NCBI RefSeq assembly: GCF_002270355.1
Contig: NZ_NJFZ01000005.1
Location: forward strand, 248,001 to 312,000
Length of the DNA: 64,000 bases
Reading direction: 5' to 3'
Source: Flectobacillus sp. BAB-3569
GTDB lineage: Bacteria > Bacteroidota > Bacteroidia > Cytophagales > Spirosomataceae
Shown in pieces: positions 51,819 to 59,759 of the stretch. A program made the position numbers and the translations under genes. The notes beneath the pieces are model-generated. The model searched no databases and had not been told where the DNA came from. It saw nothing but the letters and a program-made list of their open reading frames with translations. How positions within the stretch are numbered: the first letter of the stretch is position 1; the number at the start of each line of letters is the position of its first letter.

Positions 51819-53147
51819 ATGCAAGTCGTACAACAAATCCTATTTCTGTTAGCATTAGCTGCGGCAGGGTATTTTATCGGACAACGAATCAAAACTATTC
51901 GCAACACGATTTTACTGGGTCGTGATGAAGACCGTAGCGACCGTCCCGAAGAACGTCGTGCTATGATGCTACGAATTGCTTTTGGACAACAAAAGATGTT
52001 TGACCGCCCCTTGATTGGTTTAATGCACTTTGTTATTTACGCAGGCTTTTTGCTAATCAATGTCGAGGTGCTCGAAATCGTCTTAGATGGGCTTTTGGGG
52101 ACTCACCGACTTTTTGCGCCAATTTTGGGTGATGTCTATCCCCTATTGATTAATTTCTTCGAAACAATGGCTTTTGGGGTATTGGTCGTGTGTGTGATTT
52201 TCTTGATTCGTAGAAATATTACCAAAGTAGAACGCCTTCAAGCTACTCGCCACCGTGAGTTGAGTGGTTTTCCAGAAATCGACGCTAATACGATTTTGTT
52301 TTCAGAAATTATCTTGATGTTCTTTCTTTTGAGCATGAACGCTGCCGACAGCGTTTTGCAATCGAGAGGTGTTGAGCATTATCATCCTGTAGGAACGTTT
52401 GCATTTAGTGGATTTCTCAAACCAATTTTTGAGGGATGGAATACAACGGCTTTGATTGCCTATGAGCGATTGGCGTGGTGGTTACATATTCTTGGGATTT
52501 TGGCTTTTGCCGTATATGTGACTTATTCAAAGCATTTGCATATTTTCTTGGCGTTTCCCAATACCTATTTTTCAAACTTGGAAGCCAAAGGACAAATGGC
52601 TAATATGCCATCAGTAACGCAGGAAGTAAAAATCATGCTGGGGCTCGAACAACCTGCCCCGGACGCACCTGCTGAAATTGCTCGTTTTGGAGCAAAAGAC
52701 ATCAAAGATTTGACTTGGAAAAACTTGATGGATGCCTATTCTTGCACCGAATGTGGTCGTTGTACATCGCAATGCCCTGCCAATCTAACAGGAAAGGCGC
52801 TATCGCCACGAAAAATCATGATGGATACTCGCGACCGTCTGGAGGAGGTTGGACGCAATATGACGCAAAATAAGGGGCAATTCGTGGATGATGGAAAGTC
52901 GTTGTACGGCGACTATATCTCAGCCGAGGAGTTACGTGCTTGTACAACGTGTAATGCCTGTGTACAAGAATGTCCTATCAATATTTCGCCATTAGATATT
53001 ATTCTCCAATTGCGTCGATACCAAATCATGGAAGAATCAGATGCCCCAGGCTCATGGAATGCGATGTTTTCAAACTTAGAAAACAATCAGGCTCCTTGGA
53101 AATTCTCGCCAGCAGATCGATTCAATTGGGCGCAGAAGGAGGGATAG
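51819..53147 (+). CDS. membrane-bound Fe-S oxidoreductase, FadF/EtfD-like N-part
   Basis: A 442-residue protein with five or so transmembrane helices in the first 260 residues, similar to the NarI-type gamma subunit (HFVIYAGFLLINVEVLEIVL, and AWWLHILGILAFAVYVTYSKHLH), and two ferredoxin-type clusters at the end: CTECGRCTSQCPANLTGKAL and CTTCNACVQECPIN. This is the N-terminal half of the ETF:menaquinone oxidoreductases (FadF/EtfD group), which carry the CCG domains on the same chain; here these are on the separate gene at 54299. The likely role is transfer of electrons from acyl-CoA dehydrogenases via ETF to menaquinone. It is the first gene of the operon. Confidence 0.85.
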   Translation: MQVVQQILFLLALAAAGYFIGQRIKTIRNTILLGRDEDRSDRPEERRAMMLRIAFGQQKMFDRPLIGLMHFVIYAGFLLINVEVLEIVLDGLLGTHRLFAPILGDVYPLLINFFETMAFGVLVVCVIFLIRRNITKVERLQATRHRELSGFPEIDANTILFSEIILMFFLLSMNAADSVLQSRGVEHYHPVGTFAFSGFLKPIFEGWNTTALIAYERLAWWLHILGILAFAVYVTYSKHLHIFLAFPNTYFSNLEAKGQMANMPSVTQEVKIMLGLEQPAPDAPAEIARFGAKDIKDLTWKNLMDAYSCTECGRCTSQCPANLTGKALSPRKIMMDTRDRLEEVGRNMTQNKGQFVDDGKSLYGDYISAEELRACTTCNACVQECPINISPLDIILQLRRYQIMEESDAPGSWNAMFSNLENNQAPWKFSPADRFNWAQKEG

Positions 53148-53287
53148 AGTAGCAAAGGCACAAAGGCACAAAGTGTTTGTTTCATTCGAAAAAATTTGAG
53201 CCATAAAATTAACTTTCACTTTGTGCCTATGTGCCTCTGCCACTTTGTGCCTCAAAAAAACTTTTAACTCAAAAAACAAAACACAAT

Positions 53288-54286
53288 ATGCGTCGCTTCA
53301 TCAGCATACTTTTCGGGGTCATCGGGTTTGGTGGTATTCTCTACTTATTGGGACCCAAACCTGATGCTCCAACTTTGAAAGATTACAGCTTTAGTCTTCC
53401 CGATTCTTTAAATACGCTCGAAGCTCAGATAAATGCCGAAGAAAAAGCTGTGAAGGGTATTAGAGAAGATAATCAGGCGAGAATTATTTGGGCAGATTCT
53501 TTACAAAAAAAGCCAACCGATGTTGCGCTTTTGTACGTTCATGGTTTTTCGGCAAGTCAAGAAGAAGGTGACCCTGTTCATACCAATTTGGCAAAAAAGT
53601 ACCATGCCAATTTGTACCTCGCACGTTTGGCTGGGCATGGAATTAATTTGGGTGATAGCACCATGAAAAACCTTACCACAGACCAAGTATTAGAGTCGGT
53701 AGAAAAGGCTTTGGCGATTACCAAAAAACTAGGTAAAGAAGTCATCGTAGTAGGAACTTCATTTGGCGGAGCGCTAACCTTATATCTTGCTTCGAGACAT
53801 CCTGAAATCAAAGCGATTGTGTTGTATTCGCCTTGTATTGAGATATTTGATAAAAATGCAGCAGCGCTTGATAATCCTTGGGGTAAAAAATTAGCTACCG
53901 CTATTATGGGCTCAGAAATACGAGATTTTAAACCCTACAATCCACTTCATGCCAAATATTGGTCTACACATTATCACGTGGATGGCCTAATTGCTTTACA
54001 AAATTTCTTGACTCATGTGATGACTCCAGAAACATTTGCAAAAGTAAAATGCCCAACTTATTTGGCCTATTATTATAAAAATGAGCAAGAACAGGATAAA
54101 GTAGTATCAGTGCCTGCTATGCTCAAAATGTATGATGAATTGGGCGTTGGTGCTTCGAAAAAGGAGAAACAAGCATTCCCTAATGCGGGCAATCACGTAA
54201 TAGCCTCGTACGTACTTTCGAAAGATTATGAAGGAGTACAAAAAGGCACAGAAAAGTTTTTAGACGAAAAGGTTTTCCGACCATAA
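53288..54286 (+). CDS. alpha/beta hydrolase (serine aminopeptidase/lysophospholipase-like)
   Basis: A 332-residue hydrolase with an N-terminal membrane anchor or signal (about 3-21). The oxyanion motif VALLYVHGFSAS, the nucleophile elbow GTSFGG (Ser in GxSxG), a catalytic Asp region KCPTYLAYYYKNEQEQDK and the final His in NAGNHV make a complete triad. The ATG at 53288 is preferred to an ATG 57 bases upstream, whose extra residues overlap intergenic repeat words. It separates two halves of the Fe-S oxidoreductase on the same strand and ends 12 bases before the second. The substrate is unknown; a lipid ester or acyl thioester would suit the setting. Confidence 0.85.
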   Translation: MRRFISILFGVIGFGGILYLLGPKPDAPTLKDYSFSLPDSLNTLEAQINAEEKAVKGIREDNQARIIWADSLQKKPTDVALLYVHGFSASQEEGDPVHTNLAKKYHANLYLARLAGHGINLGDSTMKNLTTDQVLESVEKALAITKKLGKEVIVVGTSFGGALTLYLASRHPEIKAIVLYSPCIEIFDKNAAALDNPWGKKLATAIMGSEIRDFKPYNPLHAKYWSTHYHVDGLIALQNFLTHVMTPETFAKVKCPTYLAYYYKNEQEQDKVVSVPAMLKMYDELGVGASKKEKQAFPNAGNHVIASYVLSKDYEGVQKGTEKFLDEKVFRP

Positions 54287-54298
54287 AATATTCAACAG

Positions 54299-55093
54299 AT
54301 GTCACAAGCGCTAGAATTCAAAGTGCCAACCATGGCCGATATGGCTATGCAAGGCGAAACCCCAGAAATCTTATTTTGGGTAGGTTGTGCAGGGTCATTT
54401 GATGACCGATATAAAAAAGTTACGATTGCTTTTGCCAAAATTCTCAATCGTGTAGGAATCAAATTTGCGGTTTTAGGTACCGAAGAATCATGTACTGGCG
54501 ACCCAGCACGTCGTGCAGGTAATGAGTTTTTATTCCAAATGCAAGCGACCATGAACATCCAAGTATTAGATGGATATGGTATCAAGAAAATCGTTACGGC
54601 GTGTCCGCATTGCTTCAATACCCTCAAAAATGAATATCCTGCCCTTGGAGGCAACTATGAGGTATTGCACCATTCGGAGTATTTGCAACAGTTGATTAAC
54701 GACGGTAAAGTCAAAATGGCCGAAGGTGGTAGTTTCAAGGGTAAAAAGATTACCTATCATGATTCTTGCTATTTGGGTCGTGCCAATGAAGTTTATGAGG
54801 CGCCAAGAGCTGTATTAGAAGCCCTTGATGCCGAATTGGTAGAAATGAAGCGTTGTCGTACCAAAGGTCTGTGCTGTGGCGCTGGTGGTGCACAAATGTT
54901 TAAAGAACCCGAAAAAGGGAATAAGGATATTAACGTAGAACGTATTGAAGACGCTTTAGAAACAGGTGCACAAACCATTGCGGTAGCTTGTCCATTTTGT
55001 ATGGTCATGATGTCGGATGGCGTAAAAAATAAAGAAAAAGAAGACTCCGTAAAAGTTTATGACTTAGCGGAACTCATCGACGCAAGTATGTAG
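54299..55093 (+). CDS. CCG-domain Fe-S subunit (heterodisulfide-reductase B-like), FadF/EtfD-like C-part
   Basis: A 264-residue cytosolic protein with two cysteine-rich CCG-type domains: first ILFWVGCAGSFD with SCTGDPARRAG and CPHCFNTLKNEYP, then HDSCYLGR with GLCCGAGGAQMF and ACPFCMVMM. Such domains bind non-cubane or [4Fe-4S] clusters in HdrB, SdhE and the EtfD/FadF proteins. With the gene at 51819 it would rebuild a complete ETF:menaquinone oxidoreductase on two chains. The start is 12 bases after the hydrolase gene, so the three genes form one operon. Confidence 0.87.
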   Translation: MSQALEFKVPTMADMAMQGETPEILFWVGCAGSFDDRYKKVTIAFAKILNRVGIKFAVLGTEESCTGDPARRAGNEFLFQMQATMNIQVLDGYGIKKIVTACPHCFNTLKNEYPALGGNYEVLHHSEYLQQLINDGKVKMAEGGSFKGKKITYHDSCYLGRANEVYEAPRAVLEALDAELVEMKRCRTKGLCCGAGGAQMFKEPEKGNKDINVERIEDALETGAQTIAVACPFCMVMMSDGVKNKEKEDSVKVYDLAELIDASM

Positions 55094-55166
55094 TTGTTGG
55101 TGTAGGCTTTGACAAAGAGATTCTCTATTTTATCTTTGTCAAAGCTTACTAAAAGCCAATACAATT

Positions 55167-55658
55167 ATGTACGTAGCATTCGAAAATATATCTCCTTCGG
55201 CACGTGTTTGGGTTTATCAAACAGAACGCCTTCTTTCATCTGACGAAACAGCTTTTGTTGGTCAATATCTTCAACAACAAATTGAACAATGGGCAGCACA
55301 CGGTGCACCACTGTTGGGAGCTTTTCAGATTATTCAAAATCGATTTATTATTGTAGCCGCCGACGAACAGCAAAATGCTGCTTCGGGATGCTCTATTGAT
55401 GCCTCTGGGCGTTGGTTTAAGGAGCTTGGGCAACATTTGAACATTAGTTTTTTCGACCGCTCAATTGCCTATTTTAAAGGTGATACCATCGAGACTGTCG
55501 AGATGTTGAAAATCAGAGGACTGGTAACTTCTGGCGAGATTACACCCGAAACACCTATTGTTAATACACTGGTAGCAACCGTTGCCGAATTCCAAGAAAA
55601 ATGGACGCTTCCCGCAGGCGAGTCATGGATGGCGCGATATTTTAAGCAATTAGTTTAG
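55167..55658 (+). CDS. conserved hypothetical protein (often mis-annotated ABC transporter ATPase)
   Basis: A 163-residue cytosolic protein. The motif ASGCSIDASGRWFKELGQHL and the preceding HGAPLLGAFQIIQNRFIIV are conserved in a Bacteroidota-only family which databases often call 'ABC transporter ATPase', although no Walker A, Walker B or signature motif is present. Function unknown. It follows the Fe-S operon by 73 bases on the same strand and may be part of it. Confidence 0.75.
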   Translation: MYVAFENISPSARVWVYQTERLLSSDETAFVGQYLQQQIEQWAAHGAPLLGAFQIIQNRFIIVAADEQQNAASGCSIDASGRWFKELGQHLNISFFDRSIAYFKGDTIETVEMLKIRGLVTSGEITPETPIVNTLVATVAEFQEKWTLPAGESWMARYFKQLV

Positions 55659-55762
55659 ATTTAGGGTATAGGGTTTAGGCAAGGAGGCAATAGTATATTG
55701 GCTTTTCAATCATACATTTTACAGAAAGCCGAAAGTCCATCAACAAACAATTAAAATCAAAT

Positions 55763-56248
55763 ATGGCTGAGAATTTATTTATTCCAGAAACAAAAGATAG
55801 AAAAGAAATATACGAGGCTGTTATCCCACAGATAGAAGCTTTGATTAGTACCGAAAGTGATTTAATCGCCAATTTGGCAAACATTTCGGCAGTACTCAAA
55901 GAAGCATTTGGTTTTTTCTGGGTAGGTTTTTATTTGACCAAAGGAAATCAACTTGTTTTAGGACCATTCCAAGGGCCATTGGCGTGTACACGTATCAACT
56001 TTAACAAAGGGGTTTGTGGGCATTGCTATACCACAAAACAGACGGTAATTGTACCCGATGTAGAAGCATTCCCAGGGCATATTGCTTGCTCTTCGGCCTC
56101 AAAATCGGAGATTGTATTGCCAGTTTTTGACAAAGAAGGAAATGTGGCGATGGTATTAGACGTAGATTCTGACTTGCTCAATGACTTTTCGGAAGTAGAT
56201 GCCGAAGGTTTAGGGAAAATCATGAAAGCCTTGGAAAAAACGCTTTAA
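55763..56248 (+). CDS. msrC: free methionine-(R)-sulfoxide reductase (GAF domain)
   Basis: A 161-residue single-GAF-domain enzyme that reduces free methionine-R-sulfoxide with thioredoxin. The three redox Cys known from the family are present: C75 in GPLACTRI, C85 in KGVCGHC, and C109 in HIACSSASKSEIVLP; C88 is an extra one. The length equals the family. It is followed by a strong terminator. Confidence 0.93.
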   Translation: MAENLFIPETKDRKEIYEAVIPQIEALISTESDLIANLANISAVLKEAFGFFWVGFYLTKGNQLVLGPFQGPLACTRINFNKGVCGHCYTTKQTVIVPDVEAFPGHIACSSASKSEIVLPVFDKEGNVAMVLDVDSDLLNDFSEVDAEGLGKIMKALEKTL

Positions 56249-56344
56249 ATTTCTGTAATGCTGAATCGTCTCTAATTTAGTGAATGACTGATTATTTTGT
56301 GTCAATAGAGACGCAATGATTGGGTCTAAATCCGAGTTATATTA

Positions 56345-56389
56345 TCAAAAAAAGCGGTCGAAAAATAATTTTTCGACCGCTTTTTTTGA
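56345..56389. terminator. terminator behind msrC
   Basis: Long perfect stem with core AGCGGTCGAAAAA / TTTTTCGACCGCT, A-run before and T-run after, so it works in both directions. Confidence 0.9.
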
Positions 56390-56465
56390 TAAAGTTGGAG
56401 AATAATTCTAAAACAATTACTCATCCACTCAATCACAACTCATTCAATAAAGAATGCCTGTTGAT

Positions 56466-56876
56466 TTATTTAATCAAATCAGCTAAAGTAGTGTCTTCCA
56501 ATACCGTAAGGTTCGCATCACGCCATTTTTCCATTACGCTACGAAGTGAACAAGCTTCTTCACTCACACAGTCGTCACATTTGCCATAAAAATGCAAAGA
56601 AACACAAAGTGTTGGAGAAATTGGACCATCTATAATGCGAATAATTTTAGCAAAAGTTACTTGATCGGGAGACATTCTAAGATAGTATCCGCCCCCTTTT
56701 CCTTTTTGACTTTGCAAAATGCCGTGATTTCTGAGTTCCAATAAAATAGCCTCTAAGAATTTCTTTGGAATGTGCTCTGATTCGGCAATATTGGCAATCA
56801 ACAAAGGACCTTTCTCATATTCACGAGCTAGTACTTTTAAAGCTTTTAAAGCGTATTTGGCTTTCTTGGAAATCAT
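56466..56876 (-). CDS. Rrf2 family transcriptional regulator
   Basis: A 136-residue regulator. The winged HTH (ISKKAKYALKALKVLAREYE at the start, then IPKKFLEAILLELRNHG and the wing SQKGKGGGYYLRM) fits Rrf2. The C-terminus carries a cysteine cluster, C-x9-C-x2-C-x5-C in TLCVSLHFYGKCDDCVSEEAC, suited to an Fe-S cluster as in IscR or NsrR. The start at 56876 is preferred to 56936, whose additional residues are not of the family. It is divergent from the amine oxidase gene; its targets are unknown. Confidence 0.9.
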   Translation of the reverse strand: MISKKAKYALKALKVLAREYEKGPLLIANIAESEHIPKKFLEAILLELRNHGILQSQKGKGGGYYLRMSPDQVTFAKIIRIIDGPISPTLCVSLHFYGKCDDCVSEEACSLRSVMEKWRDANLTVLEDTTLADLIK

Positions 56877-57249
56877 ATTCTGTTTAGTTTCTTGATGCTT
56901 GAATCTTTTACTAAAGGATTCTTGGGCTCGAATCAATGGAAGCCTTTCTCCTCCATAACAAATCCAGTATCCAGAGTAGTTCTATTTGCTTTATAGACAA
57001 AGCTACATAAAATTTATGGGATTTGATAATTTTTCTAAAATTTGAATATGCTCAAAAAATGACTATATTTCAGTGAAAATGTTAATTTTTTCACAAAATA
57101 ATTATAATTAAAAGGTGGATATAAAATGATTTTTATCATAAAACAGTTTCATCTGTCATCGACTAGCAAAGAACAGGACAACAATGAATATATGCTCATA
57201 GCCTGTTGTCTCCATATATCATTTCAATTGTGATAAAAACTCTCTTTTC
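56877..57249. other. 373-base divergent region
   Basis: AT-rich region between the Rrf2 and amine-oxidase genes. The promoters must lie here; I find no clear boxes or inverted repeats longer than about 8 bases. Confidence 0.4.
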
Positions 57250-58599
57250 ATGAATAACTCCACAGATGTCATAATTGTTGGAGCTGGTTTTGCGGGACTC
57301 ACCGCCGCAAAGGCTTTGCTTCAAGCTGGAAAAACCGTGCGTGTGCTCGAAGCTCGCCCCCGTGTAGGTGGACGGGTACATACTGAGCACTTCGAAGGCT
57401 TTTATCTCGATATGGGAGGTACATGGGTTGGTCCTTCGCAAGATAGAGTTTATGCCATGTTGAAAGAATATCAACTAGCGACATTTCCCACTTACGATGA
57501 AGGAAAAAGTACCCTGATGATGAATGGAAAGCGTAAAAATTATAAGGGACTGATTCCTCCATTGCCTATTCCTGCGTTGCTGAGTCTAGATTTTGCTATC
57601 AAGACAATCAATAAGTTATCTAAAACTGTTGACCTTTCCAGTCCTTGGAATACGCCAAATGCATACCATTGGGATAGCATGACTTTACAATCATGGATGA
57701 ATCGGCAAATGCGTTTTAAAACTGCTCGAAAGCTTTTTGGAATAGTATCTGAGGCGATTTGGGCCGCGCATCCCAATGAAATATCTATGCTTCATGCCTT
57801 GTTTTACACCAAATCGGGACGAGATTTTGATACCTTGATGAATGTAAAAAATGGAGCTCAAGAAGAACGGATTTTAGGTGGAGCACAAACTTTAGCCCTC
57901 AAAATAGCAGATGACTTACCCGAAAACACCATTCTACTAAATCATCGTGTAGACGCAATCGTGCAAGATGAACACGGTGTAGAAGTCACAGGAAAGGATT
58001 TTCATTATCATGCTTCCAAAATTATAGTGGCAATTCCCCCAACCTTGACACATAAAATACGGTTTTCGCCAGCGCTACCAGCCAACCGACAGCAGTTGGT
58101 ACAGCGTATGCCAATGGGAAGTGTTTGGAAATGTTATGCGGTATATGAAAAACCATTTTGGCGAGAAAAAGAACTCAACGGTTTGGCTGCAAGTGATGAA
58201 GGATATGTGAGTGTCACTTTCGATAATTCTCCAAAAGATGGCTCAAAGGGAATTATGATGGGATTTGTATTGGCAAATCAAGCAAAAGCTTTCTCTCTTT
58301 TGTCGGAACAACGGCGTAGGGAAGTAGTGCTAAAACAGTTTACCCAATTTTTTGGTGAGGAAGCTCAAATGCCTTTATTCTATGTAGATAAATCATGGGC
58401 AGAGGAAGAATTTTCGGGTGGGTGCTACGCAGGACTGATGCCTACAGGAGCTTGGACAAGCTTGGGAAAACATCTTCGTGAACCTGTAGGAAATATCCAT
58501 TGGGCAGGTACCGAAACCGCCGAAATTTGGAATGGATATATCGATGGTGCCATTCGTTCGGGAGAAAGAGTGGCTAGTGAAATAGTGGAAAAAATATGA
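57250..58599 (+). CDS. flavin monoamine oxidase family protein
   Basis: A 449-residue FAD-dependent amine oxidase. The dinucleotide motif VIIVGAGFAGLTAAKALLQAG is at the N-terminus, followed by VLEARPRVGGR and DMGGTWVG. Near the C-terminus, SGGCYAGLMPTG has C392 at the position of the Cys that holds FAD covalently in mammalian MAO, and HWAGTETAEIWNGYIDGAI closes the FAD site. The substrate could be an aromatic or aliphatic amine; there is no signal peptide, so it should be cytosolic. Oxidation makes aldehyde, ammonia and hydrogen peroxide. Confidence 0.9.
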   Translation: MNNSTDVIIVGAGFAGLTAAKALLQAGKTVRVLEARPRVGGRVHTEHFEGFYLDMGGTWVGPSQDRVYAMLKEYQLATFPTYDEGKSTLMMNGKRKNYKGLIPPLPIPALLSLDFAIKTINKLSKTVDLSSPWNTPNAYHWDSMTLQSWMNRQMRFKTARKLFGIVSEAIWAAHPNEISMLHALFYTKSGRDFDTLMNVKNGAQEERILGGAQTLALKIADDLPENTILLNHRVDAIVQDEHGVEVTGKDFHYHASKIIVAIPPTLTHKIRFSPALPANRQQLVQRMPMGSVWKCYAVYEKPFWREKELNGLAASDEGYVSVTFDNSPKDGSKGIMMGFVLANQAKAFSLLSEQRRREVVLKQFTQFFGEEAQMPLFYVDKSWAEEEFSGGCYAGLMPTGAWTSLGKHLREPVGNIHWAGTETAEIWNGYIDGAIRSGERVASEIVEKI

Positions 58600-58720
58600 A
58601 AATAGCCTCGTAGTTGATTTCTCGGCTATTTGTTAAACTTTTGTTAATACATACTTGAGCTATCCAATGCCCGTTGTAAAGACATAAATTGATGTTTCAA
58701 AAACAAATCTTTGTACTATT

Positions 58721-59434
58721 ATGAAAAAATTAATGATGGCCTTGGCAATGTTTGGTGGAGTTTTATTTTCTACGCAAGCACAAAATAATGATAAAGCCCC
58801 TGTGAAAAAAATTGAAGTGACTGGTACTGCCGAAGAAGAAGTATTACCAGATAAAATCTTTGTTTCAGTTACTTTGAGAGAATATTTCAAAGATAAAGAC
58901 AACAAGAACCGAGTAGATATTTTGGTATTGGAACAGCAATTACAAAAGGCTGTGGCTGATGCAGGTTTACCTAAAGAGTCCCTAACGGTTGGAGGTATCA
59001 ACGGTTATCGTGAATGGTGGGGAAAGAAAAAACCAACCAATTTCTTAGAAAGTAAAACCTATACTTTGGCGTTAGCAAATCTTTCAAAAATTGATGCTAT
59101 TCTGAACCGTGTTGATGAAAAAGGTATTTTCTCAACTAATATCGAGCGCTTTGAATACTCAAAAATTGAGGAGCTAAAAAAACAAGTAAAAATCAAGGCT
59201 CTCCAAAATGCTAAAGAAAAAGCAAGTTACTTATTAGCAGGAATCGGCGAGCAGTTGGGTGAAGCTTTGGAGATTTATGAAATAGATAATGGCTATTATC
59301 CTCAACCTATGTATGCTGCCATGAAACGTGAAATGGCAATGTCCGCAGACGCCGCTCCTATGCAAGAGAGTACAGTAGATGTACAAAAAATCAAGGTGAG
59401 ATTTGATATGAAAGCTGTGTTTAAAATCAAGTAA
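58721..59434 (+). CDS. SIMPL domain (DUF541) exported protein
   Basis: A 237-residue protein with a signal peptide (MKKLMMALAMFGGVLFSTQAQ cut after AQ) and a SIMPL/DUF541 domain: KIEVTGTAEEEVLPDKIFVS at its start, the middle KTYTLALANLSKIDAIL and the helical KIKALQNAKEKASYLLAGIG. SIMPL proteins form ring oligomers in the periplasm and have been linked to stress and signalling, but the mechanism is not known. It is monocistronic. Confidence 0.9.
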   Translation: MKKLMMALAMFGGVLFSTQAQNNDKAPVKKIEVTGTAEEEVLPDKIFVSVTLREYFKDKDNKNRVDILVLEQQLQKAVADAGLPKESLTVGGINGYREWWGKKKPTNFLESKTYTLALANLSKIDAILNRVDEKGIFSTNIERFEYSKIEELKKQVKIKALQNAKEKASYLLAGIGEQLGEALEIYEIDNGYYPQPMYAAMKREMAMSADAAPMQESTVDVQKIKVRFDMKAVFKIK

Positions 59435-59590
59435 GGTAATAAGTTAGTGGGTAAAATAGAATTTAATTTTTGTGCTTTAGGCTTTCAGGTATCGGCTTTC
59501 GGCGGTGGGCTTTGGGAAAATGAATGTTTGTGGTTATTAAAACATTTTATCACTCTTTGCCTTATGTCTGATGCCTTGTGCCTAAAATAA
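59433..59590 (+). repeat. intergenic repeat family A, copy 3
   Basis: Word order TAAGTTAGTGGGTAAAAT, GGCTTTCAGGTATCGGCTTT, CGGCGGTGGGCTTTGGGAAA, TGGTTATTAAAACATTTT, CACTCTTTGCCTTATG, TGCCTTGTGCCTAAA; matches the other three copies in order and in content. Confidence 0.7.
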
Positions 59591-59697
59591 TGCTCTAGGC
59601 TATAAGCCGTAAGCATTAGGCAAAAATGTATTCATGATTTCTTAGAAACGCTTTTAAACTTTTAGCTTACAGCATATAGCATACAGCCTATTGCAAG
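59591..59697. repeat. intergenic repeat family C, copy 1
   Basis: The reverse complement reads GCAATAGGCTGTATGC through CATGAATACATTTT to GGCTTATAGCCTAGAGCATT, close to the block at 63483-63585. The two copies thus lie in opposite orientation 4 kb apart. Confidence 0.6.
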
Positions 59698-59728
59698 TTA
59701 AATTACAATTATTCAGGTGATTATATCA

Positions 59729-59758
59729 AAAAAGGGTGTCGATTTCGACACCCTTTTT
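59729..59758 (-). terminator. ftsZ terminator
   Basis: Perfect arms AAAAAGGGTGTCG (59729-59741) and CGACACCCTTTTT (59746-59758), two bases from the ftsZ stop. Confidence 0.9.
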
Positions 59759-59759
59759 C

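Noticed and set aside
55167-55658. ABC transporter ATPase label
   Set aside because: No Walker A, Walker B or signature sequence; the label is a known carry-over for this family.
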